From assembly GCF_011045015.1 (NCBI RefSeq), contig NZ_JAAKZY010000105.1:1-34766 (forward strand): a stretch of DNA of 34,766 nt. Reading direction: 5' to 3'. A program made the translations under genes and the position numbers. Positions 7,821 through 16,344 of the stretch are shown in pieces. The notes beneath the pieces are model-generated. The model had not been told where the DNA came from and made no database searches. It worked only from the letters and a program-made list of their open reading frames with translations. Position 1 is the first letter of the stretch. Every line of letters starts with the position of its first letter. The DNA comes from Streptomyces scabichelini (GTDB lineage Bacteria; Actinomycetota; Actinomycetes; Streptomycetales; Streptomycetaceae).

Positions 7821-8457
7821 GGACTGGATCGAAAGTGCGGGAGAGCTGTTCGAAGCGGCGATGTTCGGCGGGGACACGTCCGCGCTGGACCTGTCGGATG
7901 ACGTGCTGGACGCAGTCGAGGCGCCGCTTTCCATGGCGCGGGGCAAGGTACTGCACGTCCGCTTCCTCAGCGACCGTGAAGAGAACAGCCAGGAAATGGT
8001 GCTGTTCGAGCGCGCGGCCGAGTTGTACGAGCGTCTGGGGGACGCGTCGGGTGAGGCGGACGCGTTGTTCTGGGTTGGCTGCTGGCACCAGGTGGTCAAG
8101 GGTGACGGCGCCACCGGCAGGCCATACTTCGAGCGGTCCTACGCGCTGGCGAAATCCGTCGGCGACCGGATGACGATGTCCTATGCGATTCGCCATCTCG
8201 GCTTCGCCGACAAGGACGCAGGCCACTTCGATCAGGCCCGCAAGCGGTTGACCGAATCGGTGACACTGCGCCGGGAGATCGGCTTCAGGCCCGGGGAAGC
8301 GGCTGGCCTGGTGGCACTGGCCTACCTCGCGGCCGAAACCGGCGACCCATCGGCGGCGCCCCACCACCTCGACGAAGCGCAGTCGGTCGCCGAGAGCTGC
8401 GGTGCCAAGGCCGTGTCGGGGTGGATCGAGCAAGCCCGCACGCTCATCCGCTCCTAG
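7810..8457 (+). CDS. Tetratricopeptide-like helical repeat protein
   Basis: About 215 aa, nearly all helical, with TPR-like pairs. Examples are FERAAELYERLGDASGEADALFWVG, then PYFERSYALAKSVGD and FDQARKRLTESVTLRREIG, each with the small/large residue spacing of TPRs. Such proteins act as binding scaffolds. The start is uncertain. TTG 7810 gives SPKDWIESAGELFEAAMFGG, which fits a natural N terminus and overlaps the previous gene; ATG 7861 would remove the first helix. The gene ends only a few bases before the decayed IS5-type element, so its 3' end may mark the insertion site. The role of the pair is unknown. Confidence 0.75.
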   Translation: MSPKDWIESAGELFEAAMFGGDTSALDLSDDVLDAVEAPLSMARGKVLHVRFLSDREENSQEMVLFERAAELYERLGDASGEADALFWVGCWHQVVKGDGATGRPYFERSYALAKSVGDRMTMSYAIRHLGFADKDAGHFDQARKRLTESVTLRREIGFRPGEAAGLVALAYLAAETGDPSAAPHHLDEAQSVAESCGAKAVSGWIEQARTLIRS

Positions 8458-8474
8458 TGATGGGAAAGTGCTGG

Positions 8475-8776
8475 TCACAGCCACTCGTTGAGGACTGCGA
8501 CCAGCACGGTCGCCTCGTAGCGGACGGCAAGCTTGTCGTATCGCGTGGCCACGGCCCGGTTGCGCTTAAGGCGATTGATTCCGCACTCGACGGCATGCCG
8601 CTCGCGGTAGTCGGTCTTGCCGAACTTCGGCGGCCGGCCGCCTCGGGAGCCGAGTTTCTAACGGTTGCGGACGCGGTCGGCAGGGACCGTATGGTCGCCT
8701 TGATCCCGTGTTTGCGCAGGTAGGCGCGGTTGTGCCGCCGGAAGAGGTCGCGGCGACGGTAAGTGCGGCGGTGCAC
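8475..8776 (-). pseudogene. Decayed IS5-family transposase, C-terminal part
   Basis: Reading the minus strand in pieces gives RAYLRKHGIKATI, VPADRVRNR, then GSRGGRPPKFGKTDYRERH and AVECGINRLKRNRAVATRYD, ending VLVAVLNEWL with TGA at 8475-8477. This is the C-terminal DDE region of an IS5-type transposase, including the late Glu in AVECGINRLKR. It is broken by at least one frameshift after KATI and by a TAG after VRNR, and the N-terminal half is missing. It cannot make an active enzyme. It fills most of the 450 bp between the TPR gene and the helicase gene. Confidence 0.85.
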
Positions 8777-8907
8777 CAGGAGCGCCGGGATCGGGACCGA
8801 CGAAAGTAGAGGGCTCGAAAACGATCACTTTTCGCCGCAACGCCTTCGACTGTCAGTGGCTGCTGTTAGAACAGAGCCCTATCGGCGTAGAAATCGAGGG
8901 AGCATCG

Positions 8908-11900
8908 GTGGCGGAACCGGGGGACCTGACGCAGCCAGTCGCAGGCGTCTACGAGCAGCTCATTACGCGCAGCTTGCACGGTGAGATAGAGCGGCTCGAA
9001 GCAGCGGGCTGGAAGGCCATCCATTCGGAAGTCAGCGCAGAATCGTCCCCGCACGTGCTGGCTCGCTATATCGGTGAGACCGTCGGACGCAGGCTGAGCC
9101 AGCTCCCCCACGACAAGCAGGTCGCCGTCGCGAACCAGATCCTCGAGTCGCTGGCCGTGAGTGCGCCCGACCCGGACGAAACCGTCGGCTCCATCGTCGA
9201 GGGCCCGCGGCAGCTCCTGACCCTTGCAGAGCAAGAAGCTCCAGGTGTCTACGCACTACGCCCACTCACACCCCTCTCGGAAACCTCGCTCATCACCAAC
9301 TCCCCGGACGATCCCAGCCTGGGCGCGGAGTTGAGGGCCGAGCTTGCCACAGCGGACCGTATCGACCTGCTCTGCGCATTTGTGAAGTGGTACGGCATTC
9401 GCGTCCTTGAAGATTCGTTGCGCGCCGCGAAGGAGCGAGGCGTGCCGATCCGTGTCATCACGACGACCTACATAGGCGCCACTGATCGACTCGCGCTCGA
9501 CCGCCTTGTTCGCGACTTCGGCGCCGAGGTAAAGGTCAACTACGAGATCCGGTCCACGCGGCTACACGCCAAAGCGTGGCTGTTTCGGCGCAACAGTGGC
9601 TTCGATACCGCCTACGTCGGTAGCTCGAACTTGTCCAAGGCCGCGCTGCTTGACGGCTTGGAGTGGAATGTACGGCTGTCATCCGTCGCCACCCCCGCGG
9701 TACTCGACAAGTTCGAGGCGACCTTTGACGCGTACTGGAACGACAGCGCCTTCGAGTCGTACGACCCCGACGACGATGGCGAGCGTCTCGAACGAGCCCT
9801 GGCTCAGGCGGGCGGTTCCGGCTCCCCTAGCGACCTGAAGATCAACCTCTCCGGGCTTGAGGTGCATCCTTTCCCGCACCAGCGGGACATGCTCGAACGT
9901 CTCCGTGTAGAGCGCGAAATCCGCGGCCGGAACCGCAATCTCCTTGTCGCAGCCACCGGCACCGGCAAGACGGTGATGGCGGCCCTCGACTATCGATCAC
10001 TTCGCAGAAAGCTCGGCAACGGAAATCCGCGGCTACTGTTCGTCGCCCACCGCAAAGAGATACTCAGGCAGTCCCTGCGTACGTACCGCGAGGTCCTCGA
10101 CGACGCATCCTTCGGGGAGCTGCTCCACAGCGGCGAAGACCCACGCGACTGGAACCACGTCTTCGCGAGCGTCCAGTCACTCAACGTCCAGCGGCTGGAG
10201 CAACTCGCTCCCGACCACTTCGACTTCATCGTCATCGACGAGTTCCACCACGCCACAGCGACGACCTACCGGCGCGTCATCGACCACTTCAAGCCGAAGG
10301 AACTGCTAGGACTCACCGCCACGCCCGAGCGGATGGATGGGCGGAATGTGCAGGACGAGTTCTTCGAGGGACGCATCGCCGCGGAGATGCGGCTCTGGGA
10401 AGCGCTCGAGAATGATCTGCTGTGCCCTTTCCACTACTTCGGCATCCCGGACGGCACCGATCTGACCAACATCGGTTGGCAAAAGGGCACTTACGCGGAT
10501 CGCGACCTCGGCAACCTTTATACGGGCAACCACGCGCGCGCCCGCATCGTCGTCAAGCAAATCCGGGACAAGGTCTCGAACCCGGGAGCCATGCGCGCCC
10601 TGGGCTTCTGCGTCACCAAGGCGCACGCGCACTTCATGGCCGACTTCTTCCGCGAGGCTGGGTTCCAGGCGGTAGCGCTCGACAGCGACTCGCCGGCTGC
10701 GGTACGAGCGCAGGCGCTGGCTGATCTACGCGACGGCAAACTTCAAGTGATCTTCTCGGTCGACCTGTTCAACGAAGGTCTGGACATCCCTGACGTCGAC
10801 ACCTTGCTCCTCCTGCGCCCGACAAACAGCGCCACGATCTTTCTCCAGCAACTGGGCCGGGGCCTACGCCGGACAGAGACGAAGCCGGTGCTCACTGTCC
10901 TGGACTTCATCGGCCAGCATCGGGCGGAGTTCCGCTTCGAGGAGCAATTCCGGGCCCTGACGAATCTCTCCCGGAACCGACTCGTCGACCACATCGAGCG
11001 TGACTTCCCGCAGCTTCCCTCCGGATGCCAGATCATCCTGGAGGGTAAGTCCAAGAACCTCATCCTCGACAACATCCGCACCCAACTGGGCGCCACCATC
11101 AAGACCTTGGTGACCGAAGCCAAGGCGTACAGCACGCCGCGCCTCGCGGACTTCCTCCACGAGAGCCGCCGCGAAATCAAGGAGCTCTACAAGAGCGATA
11201 ACTCCTGGACTACGGTCCTCCGCAAGGCAGGCCTGGTCGAAGACCCGGCGCCTTCAGGGGAAACGGCACTTCTCAAACGCGCCCACGCGTTCCTACACGT
11301 AGACGACCCCGAACGGGCCCACGCCTACCTTCGTCTGCTCGCCGACGATGCCCCCGCGTACGAGGCTCTGGCTCCCACGGACCAGACGTACGCTCGCATG
11401 CTCTTCTTCAACCTGTGGGACAACGCCGGGGGCTTCACCAGCTTCCAGCAAGGCCTCGAATCACTGCGCACCCAGCCGGTGGTCCGCGATGAGCTTCGGC
11501 AGGTGCTGTCGTACGTCATCGAGCAGGCCGACCACTTCCCGATCCCCCTGTCCGGGCCCCATGGCCACGTCCCATTGAAGGTCCACAGCGCCTACAACCG
11601 CTCCGAGATACTGGCCGCCCTCGGCGTGGCCCGCTTCGGTGGCCAGATGCCGAGATCGTTCGCCCAGGGCGTCCAGTGGGTCGAAGACCTCCAGACAGAC
11701 GCCCTACTCATCACGCTGGAGAAGAACGAAAAGGACTTCTCCCCCACCATCCGCTACAAGGACTATGCGCTGAGTCCCACGCTCTTCCACTGGGAATCGC
11801 AGAACGCCACCGCAGAACATTCCCGTACGGGCCTGCGCTACCAGCAGCACGCACAACAGGGCAGCCACGTCCTCCTGTTCATGCGCCGCTACAAGAACAA

Positions 11901-12048
11901 CGACATCGGCAAGTCCCAACCTTGGATGCTCCTAGGCCCAGCCACGTACGTAGAGCACACCGGCAGCAAGCCGATGGCGATCACCTGGCAGCTGGAGCAT
12001 GAGCTCCCGGCTGATGTGTGGACGTATTCGGCCATCGCAGCGGGCTGA
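8908..12048 (+). CDS. PLD nuclease / DEAH helicase / DUF3427 fusion
   Basis: A 1046-aa multidomain protein. Residues 1-110 are a helical N terminus. A phospholipase-D-like nuclease follows at about 135-260, with the HxK half-motif RLHAKAWLF (His220, Lys222) and YVGSSNLSKAAL. The SF2 helicase core has Walker A ATGTGKT (349-355), DEFHH (444-448), LTATPERMD and the motif VI segment QLGRGLRRTE. The remaining ~350 residues match the layout of DUF3427, a domain seen at the end of such helicases. It should translocate on or unwind DNA with ATP and cut with the PLD site. The GTG start has GAGGGAG upstream. It is probably a phage-defence or DNA-processing protein, an inference from architecture and the nuclease genes downstream. 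Confidence 0.92.
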   Translation: MAEPGDLTQPVAGVYEQLITRSLHGEIERLEAAGWKAIHSEVSAESSPHVLARYIGETVGRRLSQLPHDKQVAVANQILESLAVSAPDPDETVGSIVEGPRQLLTLAEQEAPGVYALRPLTPLSETSLITNSPDDPSLGAELRAELATADRIDLLCAFVKWYGIRVLEDSLRAAKERGVPIRVITTTYIGATDRLALDRLVRDFGAEVKVNYEIRSTRLHAKAWLFRRNSGFDTAYVGSSNLSKAALLDGLEWNVRLSSVATPAVLDKFEATFDAYWNDSAFESYDPDDDGERLERALAQAGGSGSPSDLKINLSGLEVHPFPHQRDMLERLRVEREIRGRNRNLLVAATGTGKTVMAALDYRSLRRKLGNGNPRLLFVAHRKEILRQSLRTYREVLDDASFGELLHSGEDPRDWNHVFASVQSLNVQRLEQLAPDHFDFIVIDEFHHATATTYRRVIDHFKPKELLGLTATPERMDGRNVQDEFFEGRIAAEMRLWEALENDLLCPFHYFGIPDGTDLTNIGWQKGTYADRDLGNLYTGNHARARIVVKQIRDKVSNPGAMRALGFCVTKAHAHFMADFFREAGFQAVALDSDSPAAVRAQALADLRDGKLQVIFSVDLFNEGLDIPDVDTLLLLRPTNSATIFLQQLGRGLRRTETKPVLTVLDFIGQHRAEFRFEEQFRALTNLSRNRLVDHIERDFPQLPSGCQIILEGKSKNLILDNIRTQLGATIKTLVTEAKAYSTPRLADFLHESRREIKELYKSDNSWTTVLRKAGLVEDPAPSGETALLKRAHAFLHVDDPERAHAYLRLLADDAPAYEALAPTDQTYARMLFFNLWDNAGGFTSFQQGLESLRTQPVVRDELRQVLSYVIEQADHFPIPLSGPHGHVPLKVHSAYNRSEILAALGVARFGGQMPRSFAQGVQWVEDLQTDALLITLEKNEKDFSPTIRYKDYALSPTLFHWESQNATAEHSRTGLRYQQHAQQGSHVLLFMRRYKNNDIGKSQPWMLLGPATYVEHTGSKPMAITWQLEHELPADVWTYSAIAAG

Positions 12049-12116
12049 CGGCGTGAAGGCAAAGCCCCGCCGCCAGCATCCAAGCTGATCACGAGATCTT
12101 CAGGCACTTCAGAATG

Positions 12117-12157
12117 GGTGCCCGGGCAGGATCCGAACCTTCGCACACGACTCCGGA
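12117..12157 (-). other. Degenerate tRNA-Arg(CCG) 3' half, possible attachment-site scar
   Basis: On the minus strand this reads GGAGTCGTGTGCGAAGG then TTCGGATCCTGC and an acceptor-like CCCGGGC. It corresponds to the anticodon-loop to acceptor part of tRNA-Arg(CCG), and 26 of 29 core positions match the better copy at 16293. The 5' half is absent, so no tRNA can form. Tyrosine integrases commonly recombine in just this half of a tRNA gene. Confidence 0.65.
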
Positions 12158-12273
12158 GGGCCTTTCGTCTAGTAGACAACAGTCTGGTCAGAGACTCCAT
12201 CGAGCCAAAAAGGTTGATCCCTGTCCACGAATAGTCCACGAGTTGGCGTTCCCCATGACGGCGCTCACCAGGC

Positions 12274-12314
12274 TTGGTGCGGCAGCGGCAGGATCCTCTG
12301 CCGCACCAATTTTG
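12274..12314 (+). terminator. Rho-independent terminator with T-run
   Basis: TTGGTGCGGCAG (12274-12285) pairs perfectly with CTGCCGCACCAA (12298-12309) around a 12-nt loop, and is followed by TTTTGAT. The strong stem plus T-run makes it a convincing terminator for plus-strand transcription. It is about 225 bp past the helicase gene and just beyond the tRNA fragment. Confidence 0.75.
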
Positions 12315-13224
12315 ATGATTTGGCCAGTTGCCTCTGACAGTGCCACGAGTAAGAGGGGGGAACGAGATGGGGGAGCTGAACGCGGGCCCCTCATGGTCGC
12401 AAGGCGTCTTCAGTGAGCTGGTTGTTCCATTATCGAAGCTGATTCCCGAGTGCATTTGTCCGAGCCCATGAACGAGCGATGGGTGGTCATCAAGGCGTAC
12501 ACACACGTTGGAGGCCTACGGGCATGGCCTGCACGCCTCACAGTACGAAGAACAGGCGATGGGCCTGGCTGGCCTTCCGGGCGCAACACCGTTGCGTCTA
12601 CAAGCACGCACTGTGATGGTTGTCGCCGGCCAGGTCCTCTACCCGATCCGCTATGCCAAGCGGGACATCCCAGTCACTGTGGCTCGTCTCCGCCGCGCCG
12701 GTCGGTCTTCGCGCTGACCCTGATTCGACGTCATGGCCCGTAGCCCATGCAGGGAGAGCTTGATCTGGGTCTCGAAGAACTGCAGGAGCATGAGCTTCAC
12801 AGCGGTCTGAACTAACTGGATCGGCGATGCGCCATGGACACGGGACTCATGCGCCTTGAGTGGGGAGAAGCAGAGCTGCGCTGCGGCGACCGCCAGCTGC
12901 TCTGGCAGCACCATGAGGTCCTGGACTTGCCAAGCACCCGATGATCCGCGTGACAAGGGTGAGCCGAAGGAGCTTAGAAGAGCTCGCCTGCATCGCGGCT
13001 TCAGGACGCCGACCTGCACTATCTTCCGATCGCATCGAGTGAGCTCGCTATGTTCGACGCCTGCTTGGCAGAGGTTCGCTGTCACTCATGCTCGCCGCCT
13101 GCCGACGGGACACCCGGGGCTCTTCCATCAGTAACCCGCCCAACTGCCAACCTCGCACTCCTTCAAGGGGTTTGTGCTGCACAAACACCTCATGACGCCT
13201 GATCACTGAGGTAAGTTTGCCGCT
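12315..13224. other. Eroded coding region before the DUF262 gene
   Basis: No normal gene is visible in these 900 bp. Plus-strand pieces look like former coding DNA: the fragment at 12508-12717, a 22-codon frame at 12747-12815 (MQGELDLGLEELQEHELHSG), a 36-codon frame at 12834-12944, and a 33-codon frame at 12941-13042 that overlaps the previous one as ATGA. The coupling of the last two is suggestive, but none matches a family I know. I do not call them genes. Confidence 0.45.
12508..12717 (+). pseudogene. Gene fragment, unknown product
   Basis: About 69 codons read EAYGHGLHASQYEEQAMGLA, then TVMVVAGQVLYPIRYAKRD and IPVTVARLRRAG before a stop. Composition and codon use look like real protein, but there is no good start codon or ribosome site, and the upstream sequence seems to continue in another frame (MNERWVVIKAYTHVGG from about 12470). 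I read this as the frameshifted end of an older gene. No family is recognised. Confidence 0.4.
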
Positions 13225-14652
13225 ATGGCAGATCTCGATGAGCTCGAAGGCATCGCTGAGGACCCGAGCGATCAGGTGGCGGACATCAGCACAGCCGGCA
13301 TGATCAAGATCGGGCAACAGCCTCAGATAGTCACGCCAGTGACTGAGACAATCCTTTCAGTCCTCTCTTCGATAAAGGATGGTTCAGTAGTCCTGCAGCC
13401 ACCTTATCAGCGCCGCGCCTTTTGGGACAGAAAGAAGAAGTCGGCCCTCATCGAGTCTGTGTTTCTTGGCCTGCCACTTCCGCTAATCTATCTTGCCGAC
13501 GCCGAGGTGAATATGGATGGCGAGGCGGTGCCAGTTCGGGAGGTAGTTGACGGGCAACAACGGCTCACATCGTTGAAAGAATTCTATGATGGAACGCTAA
13601 CAATTCCCGATGATTCTGTCGTTGAAGAGCTCCGCGGAAAAAGGTTCGTAGACTTGAAGCCGGGCTTGAAAGCAGGGTTCAAGAACTTCAAACTCTCAAC
13701 TGCCACTATTCCCATAGATGCCCGCGCGGATAAATTTGAGCTATTTAAGCGATTGAATCAGAGGAGCACGGTTCTTTCGGACCAAGAACTCCGGAATGCG
13801 GTGCATCATAGTGAGTATCTGCGACAAATCAAGGATCACGCGGAGAGGCTCAGGGAAAAGCTAAGAGTTTCCGATGCGGAGTGGAGCCGAATGAAGGATG
13901 TTGAATACCTTTCGCGGTTGCTCGCCTACCAGCGTCGGGGATATCTCGACTTCCCGAACAAGCGTCTCAATCAATTTCTCAACGAAGAAATGCTTGTGGG
14001 GAAGTCGGAAGATTCAGACGTCCGAGAACGTCGATGCAAGCAGGTTGAAAAAGCTCTAGACCGTGTAATCGCCGTATTTGGTGAACTTAGGTTCCGACCC
14101 TACCGTATCCCAGATCGTAGTTTCGGTGAATGGGCTAGAACGCTGAACCGGGCGCTAATGGAGACGCAGGTCTGGGCGTTCCTCGATCATTCTCGGTACG
14201 GGTTCAAGGATGCCGGATCTTTTGATCGAGCTATCCGAGAGCGGAGCACTGAGATCGTCGACGCCGTGCAGCGACTACATGTCTACAACGAGCGTTTCAA
14301 TGATGCCATCCAGCGAGGTACCACAGGCAAACCAAACGTAGAGTTCAGGTTCGCCAGATACGACGCCGCCATCCGTATCGCGCTTGGCGATATCCCGAAA
14401 GGTCGCCGGCAGCGTTTCTTTACGCTGCAGCAAAAGCAGAATATGTGGGACCGAACTGCGGCTGAGGATCGCAAGTGCTCCGAATGTGACCGCCCACTGA
14501 GGTTCGAAGAAGCAGAGGTTGACCACATCAAGCCCTTCGCAGAGGGTGGAGAGACTGTCGAAGGGAATGGGCAACTGTTGCACAGGGCCTGCAATAGAGC
14601 CAAGGGCGCTCGGTGGGACCCTGTGGAAGAGGTAGAGACGGATGCCGCCTAG
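13225..14652 (+). CDS. DUF262 / HNH nuclease protein (GmrSD/SspE-like architecture)
   Basis: A 475-aa protein. The N-terminal DUF262 domain has PPYQR (59-63), LGLPLPLIYL (81-90) and the diagnostic DGQQR (109-113). The C-terminal HNH nuclease has Cys418-x2-Cys421, the catalytic VDHIKPF (Asp433-His434), His453 and a closing CNRAKG. DUF262 domains in GmrSD and SspE use nucleotide to control cleavage of modified phage DNA, where the nuclease is of the DUF1524 HNH type; here it is an McrA-like HNH with zinc Cys pairs. The start is ATG 13225 behind GAGGTAAG. The gene is clearly AT-richer than its surroundings (26 of 60 bases are G+C at 13561-13620), which points to horizontal transfer. Confidence 0.9.
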   Translation: MADLDELEGIAEDPSDQVADISTAGMIKIGQQPQIVTPVTETILSVLSSIKDGSVVLQPPYQRRAFWDRKKKSALIESVFLGLPLPLIYLADAEVNMDGEAVPVREVVDGQQRLTSLKEFYDGTLTIPDDSVVEELRGKRFVDLKPGLKAGFKNFKLSTATIPIDARADKFELFKRLNQRSTVLSDQELRNAVHHSEYLRQIKDHAERLREKLRVSDAEWSRMKDVEYLSRLLAYQRRGYLDFPNKRLNQFLNEEMLVGKSEDSDVRERRCKQVEKALDRVIAVFGELRFRPYRIPDRSFGEWARTLNRALMETQVWAFLDHSRYGFKDAGSFDRAIRERSTEIVDAVQRLHVYNERFNDAIQRGTTGKPNVEFRFARYDAAIRIALGDIPKGRRQRFFTLQQKQNMWDRTAAEDRKCSECDRPLRFEEAEVDHIKPFAEGGETVEGNGQLLHRACNRAKGARWDPVEEVETDAA

Positions 14653-14771
14653 TCAGCGTACCTGGTGGCTGCATCGGTCGTATTGGGAATCGCTCACTGA
14701 TTTGCCACTTCAGTGCTTCGTTCTTGGCTCCATTATGCAGTCTGCTCGGCCTATCTGACATTTGAGGGAAC

Positions 14772-15617
14772 GTGGAGATTCCAAAAGAAGCGCGCGAGGG
14801 GGATCCTCTCACCGCTAAGATTAAGACCTGGCTTTCAGAGCAGGGATATCCGCTCGAAATGCGTGTGGCTAGAGTCTTCAAAAGTCACGGAATACCCGCA
14901 GTGCCGTCTGATTACTATTTTGATCACGAATCAGGAACTCAACGCGAAATTGACCTTGCGGGCAGAATTCGCCTGCTCTCTCCGGAGGGCGGATCCCGTC
15001 AAATCTCGACGTACCTCTGCCCAATTGTGGAGTGTAAAAGCTCTCCAGGAAAGCCATGGATCCTCTTTGGTGGGGGATTGCAGCTGGCGTCCGCGGCGAA
15101 GATCGCTCAGCGGTTCGTCCTGAAGCAAGCGACTTCGTACTGGTCTCGCTTTGCGCGGCAGCTTGACCAGAATCCGGTCATGCGTGCAAAGGTGCCTCTA
15201 TTTGACGTGGAGAAGGACCCTTCCTATTCTGCGGTTCGAAGCAGTTTGGGGAAGAGTCGGGAAGACGTTGCATACTCGGCAATGACAAGCGTTTCCAAGG
15301 CAGCCTTTGGTGTGGCAAACAAGTACAACATGCCAGGCAACTTGGCGCTCCAGATCGCAGTGCCCGTGATTGTCGTGGACTCTCCGATTTACAAATGTGT
15401 GCTAGATGACGCGGGGGATACGGATCTCGCAAGAGTGACCTCTGGAACTATCGTTTGGCGTAATAGAGTGTCCGGCTCAACCCTGCCTCATTCTATAGTA
15501 AGAGTCTATTCAGAAGAGGCGCTTCCTGAATTATGTCAGGAAATATTGAAGACTGCGGAAACTCTCCGCCTGGCGATCGGGGAAGATTCATGGTTGGGCG
15601 AGGCTGGGAGTAGTTGA
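14772..15617 (+). CDS. PD-(D/E)xK nuclease-like protein
   Basis: A 281-aa protein not matching a named family I know, but with a restriction-endonuclease-like core. The core has helix Glu29 (PLEMRVARVFKSHG), Asp61 in REIDLAGRI, and Glu87-x-Lys89 in PIVECKSS, giving E-D-x25-ExK as in Mrr-type nucleases. A following Gly-rich turn and Gln-containing helix fit the fold. The rest is mixed alpha/beta without motifs. GTG 14772 is taken as start because Glu29 needs the upstream helix; GAGGG lies close before it. It sits 119 bp after the DUF262-HNH gene, shares its AT-rich composition and is probably its partner. A TTA codon at 15531-15533 makes translation bldA-dependent in Streptomyces. Confidence 0.75.
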   Translation: MEIPKEAREGDPLTAKIKTWLSEQGYPLEMRVARVFKSHGIPAVPSDYYFDHESGTQREIDLAGRIRLLSPEGGSRQISTYLCPIVECKSSPGKPWILFGGGLQLASAAKIAQRFVLKQATSYWSRFARQLDQNPVMRAKVPLFDVEKDPSYSAVRSSLGKSREDVAYSAMTSVSKAAFGVANKYNMPGNLALQIAVPVIVVDSPIYKCVLDDAGDTDLARVTSGTIVWRNRVSGSTLPHSIVRVYSEEALPELCQEILKTAETLRLAIGEDSWLGEAGSS

Positions 15618-15802
15618 GCAGGTATTCATGTCGGCAACATTGCAATGCTGGTGCATAAGCCAGGCCCTAGTTTTGAAGATCCCGGTTGAGCTGGTGAGAC
15701 ACTGACCTGCGCGTTCTCGGAATGCTCGCCGACGTCCCACCGCTCGCCGTCCGATCGGGCACGCAGAGGGCACACCCGCTCGACTCTCGTCAGCACGGAC
15801 GG

Positions 15803-16240
15803 TCAGGCCCCCATGCTCTTTGCGATCACGCTGCTCAAGACATCGACGAACACGTTGCGAGCAACACCGCCCGCCGTGTCCGCGGCTTCGCGGAGGCGAG
15901 ACCGCTGCTCGGGGTCAGCCTCTTCGTCGGCAGCTTCCCCCAAGCGCTGGATCAGGGTGTCTATCAGCTGCTCAGCAGTCGGCCACTGCCCGACAGCTTG
16001 ACGTGCCTCCTTGGATATGCGCTTCACGTACCAGGAGCCCACAGGGCCCATGGTTCGCTCAAGGGTGATGTATCCGGCACTGTCCAGAGCAAGCGCCGCC
16101 TTACTGATGTCGGTTACGTCAAGACCTGTTTCATCCGTGATGTCCCGCAGCTCAGGGAAGGACGCACCACCTGCGGCATCCACCTGCTGAACGAGCGCGT
16201 CAAGGACTGGCAGATCACGTTCGACCCATGTGCTCTCCAT
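15803..16240 (-). CDS. Small winged-helix-like protein
   Basis: A 145-aa protein. Residues 5-65 resemble a winged helix: VLDALVQQVDAAGG, ELRDITDETGL, VTDISKAALALDSAGYITLE, then a short wing. The second half is acidic and helical and ends VLSSVIAKSMGA, probably for oligomerisation. It may be a DNA-binding accessory or regulator, but no partner is proven. The frame is open to 16342, but that extension would translate the antisense-reading tRNA fragment, so it is not real; I choose ATG 16240 (16270 is an alternative). It converges on the PD-(D/E)xK gene with a 185-bp gap in which I see no feature. Confidence 0.7.
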   Translation of the reverse strand: MESTWVERDLPVLDALVQQVDAAGGASFPELRDITDETGLDVTDISKAALALDSAGYITLERTMGPVGSWYVKRISKEARQAVGQWPTAEQLIDTLIQRLGEAADEEADPEQRSRLREAADTAGGVARNVFVDVLSSVIAKSMGA

Positions 16241-16292
16241 GGTCCAGACTCTACGGGGTAGTTCGGGCATTTGTAGCGTTAGCTCACCAAAC

Positions 16293-16334
16293 GTGCGCCC
16301 CCAGCAGGATTCGAACCTGCGCACACGGCTCCAG
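16293..16334 (-). other. tRNA-Arg(CCG) 3' half, possible attachment-site scar
   Basis: On the minus strand this reads GGAGCCGTGTGCGCAGG, TTCGAATCCTGC and GGGGGCGCAC: the 3' anticodon stem, T arm and acceptor strand of a Streptomyces tRNA-Arg(CCG). The D arm and 5' acceptor strand are missing; unrelated sequence begins at the anticodon loop. It is not a functional tRNA. It is in the same orientation as the weaker copy at 12117. Confidence 0.75.
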
Positions 16335-16344
16335 GGGGACATGC

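Noticed and set aside
8908..12048. BREX, DISARM or a type I/III restriction system
   Set aside because: No DNA methyltransferase, specificity subunit, PglZ/BrxC or DrmA/DrmB homologue is near the helicase gene.
12651..13085. Minus-strand 144-aa reading frame
   Set aside because: It is low in recognisable structure, lacks a ribosome site and crosses better plus-strand fragments.
16293..16334. Functional tRNA-Arg gene
   Set aside because: The D arm, 5' anticodon stem and 5' acceptor strand are missing; only the 3' half remains.
16241..16342. Extended N terminus of the winged-helix protein
   Set aside because: The extension translates the tRNA fragment (FESCWGR), so it is an artefact of the open frame.
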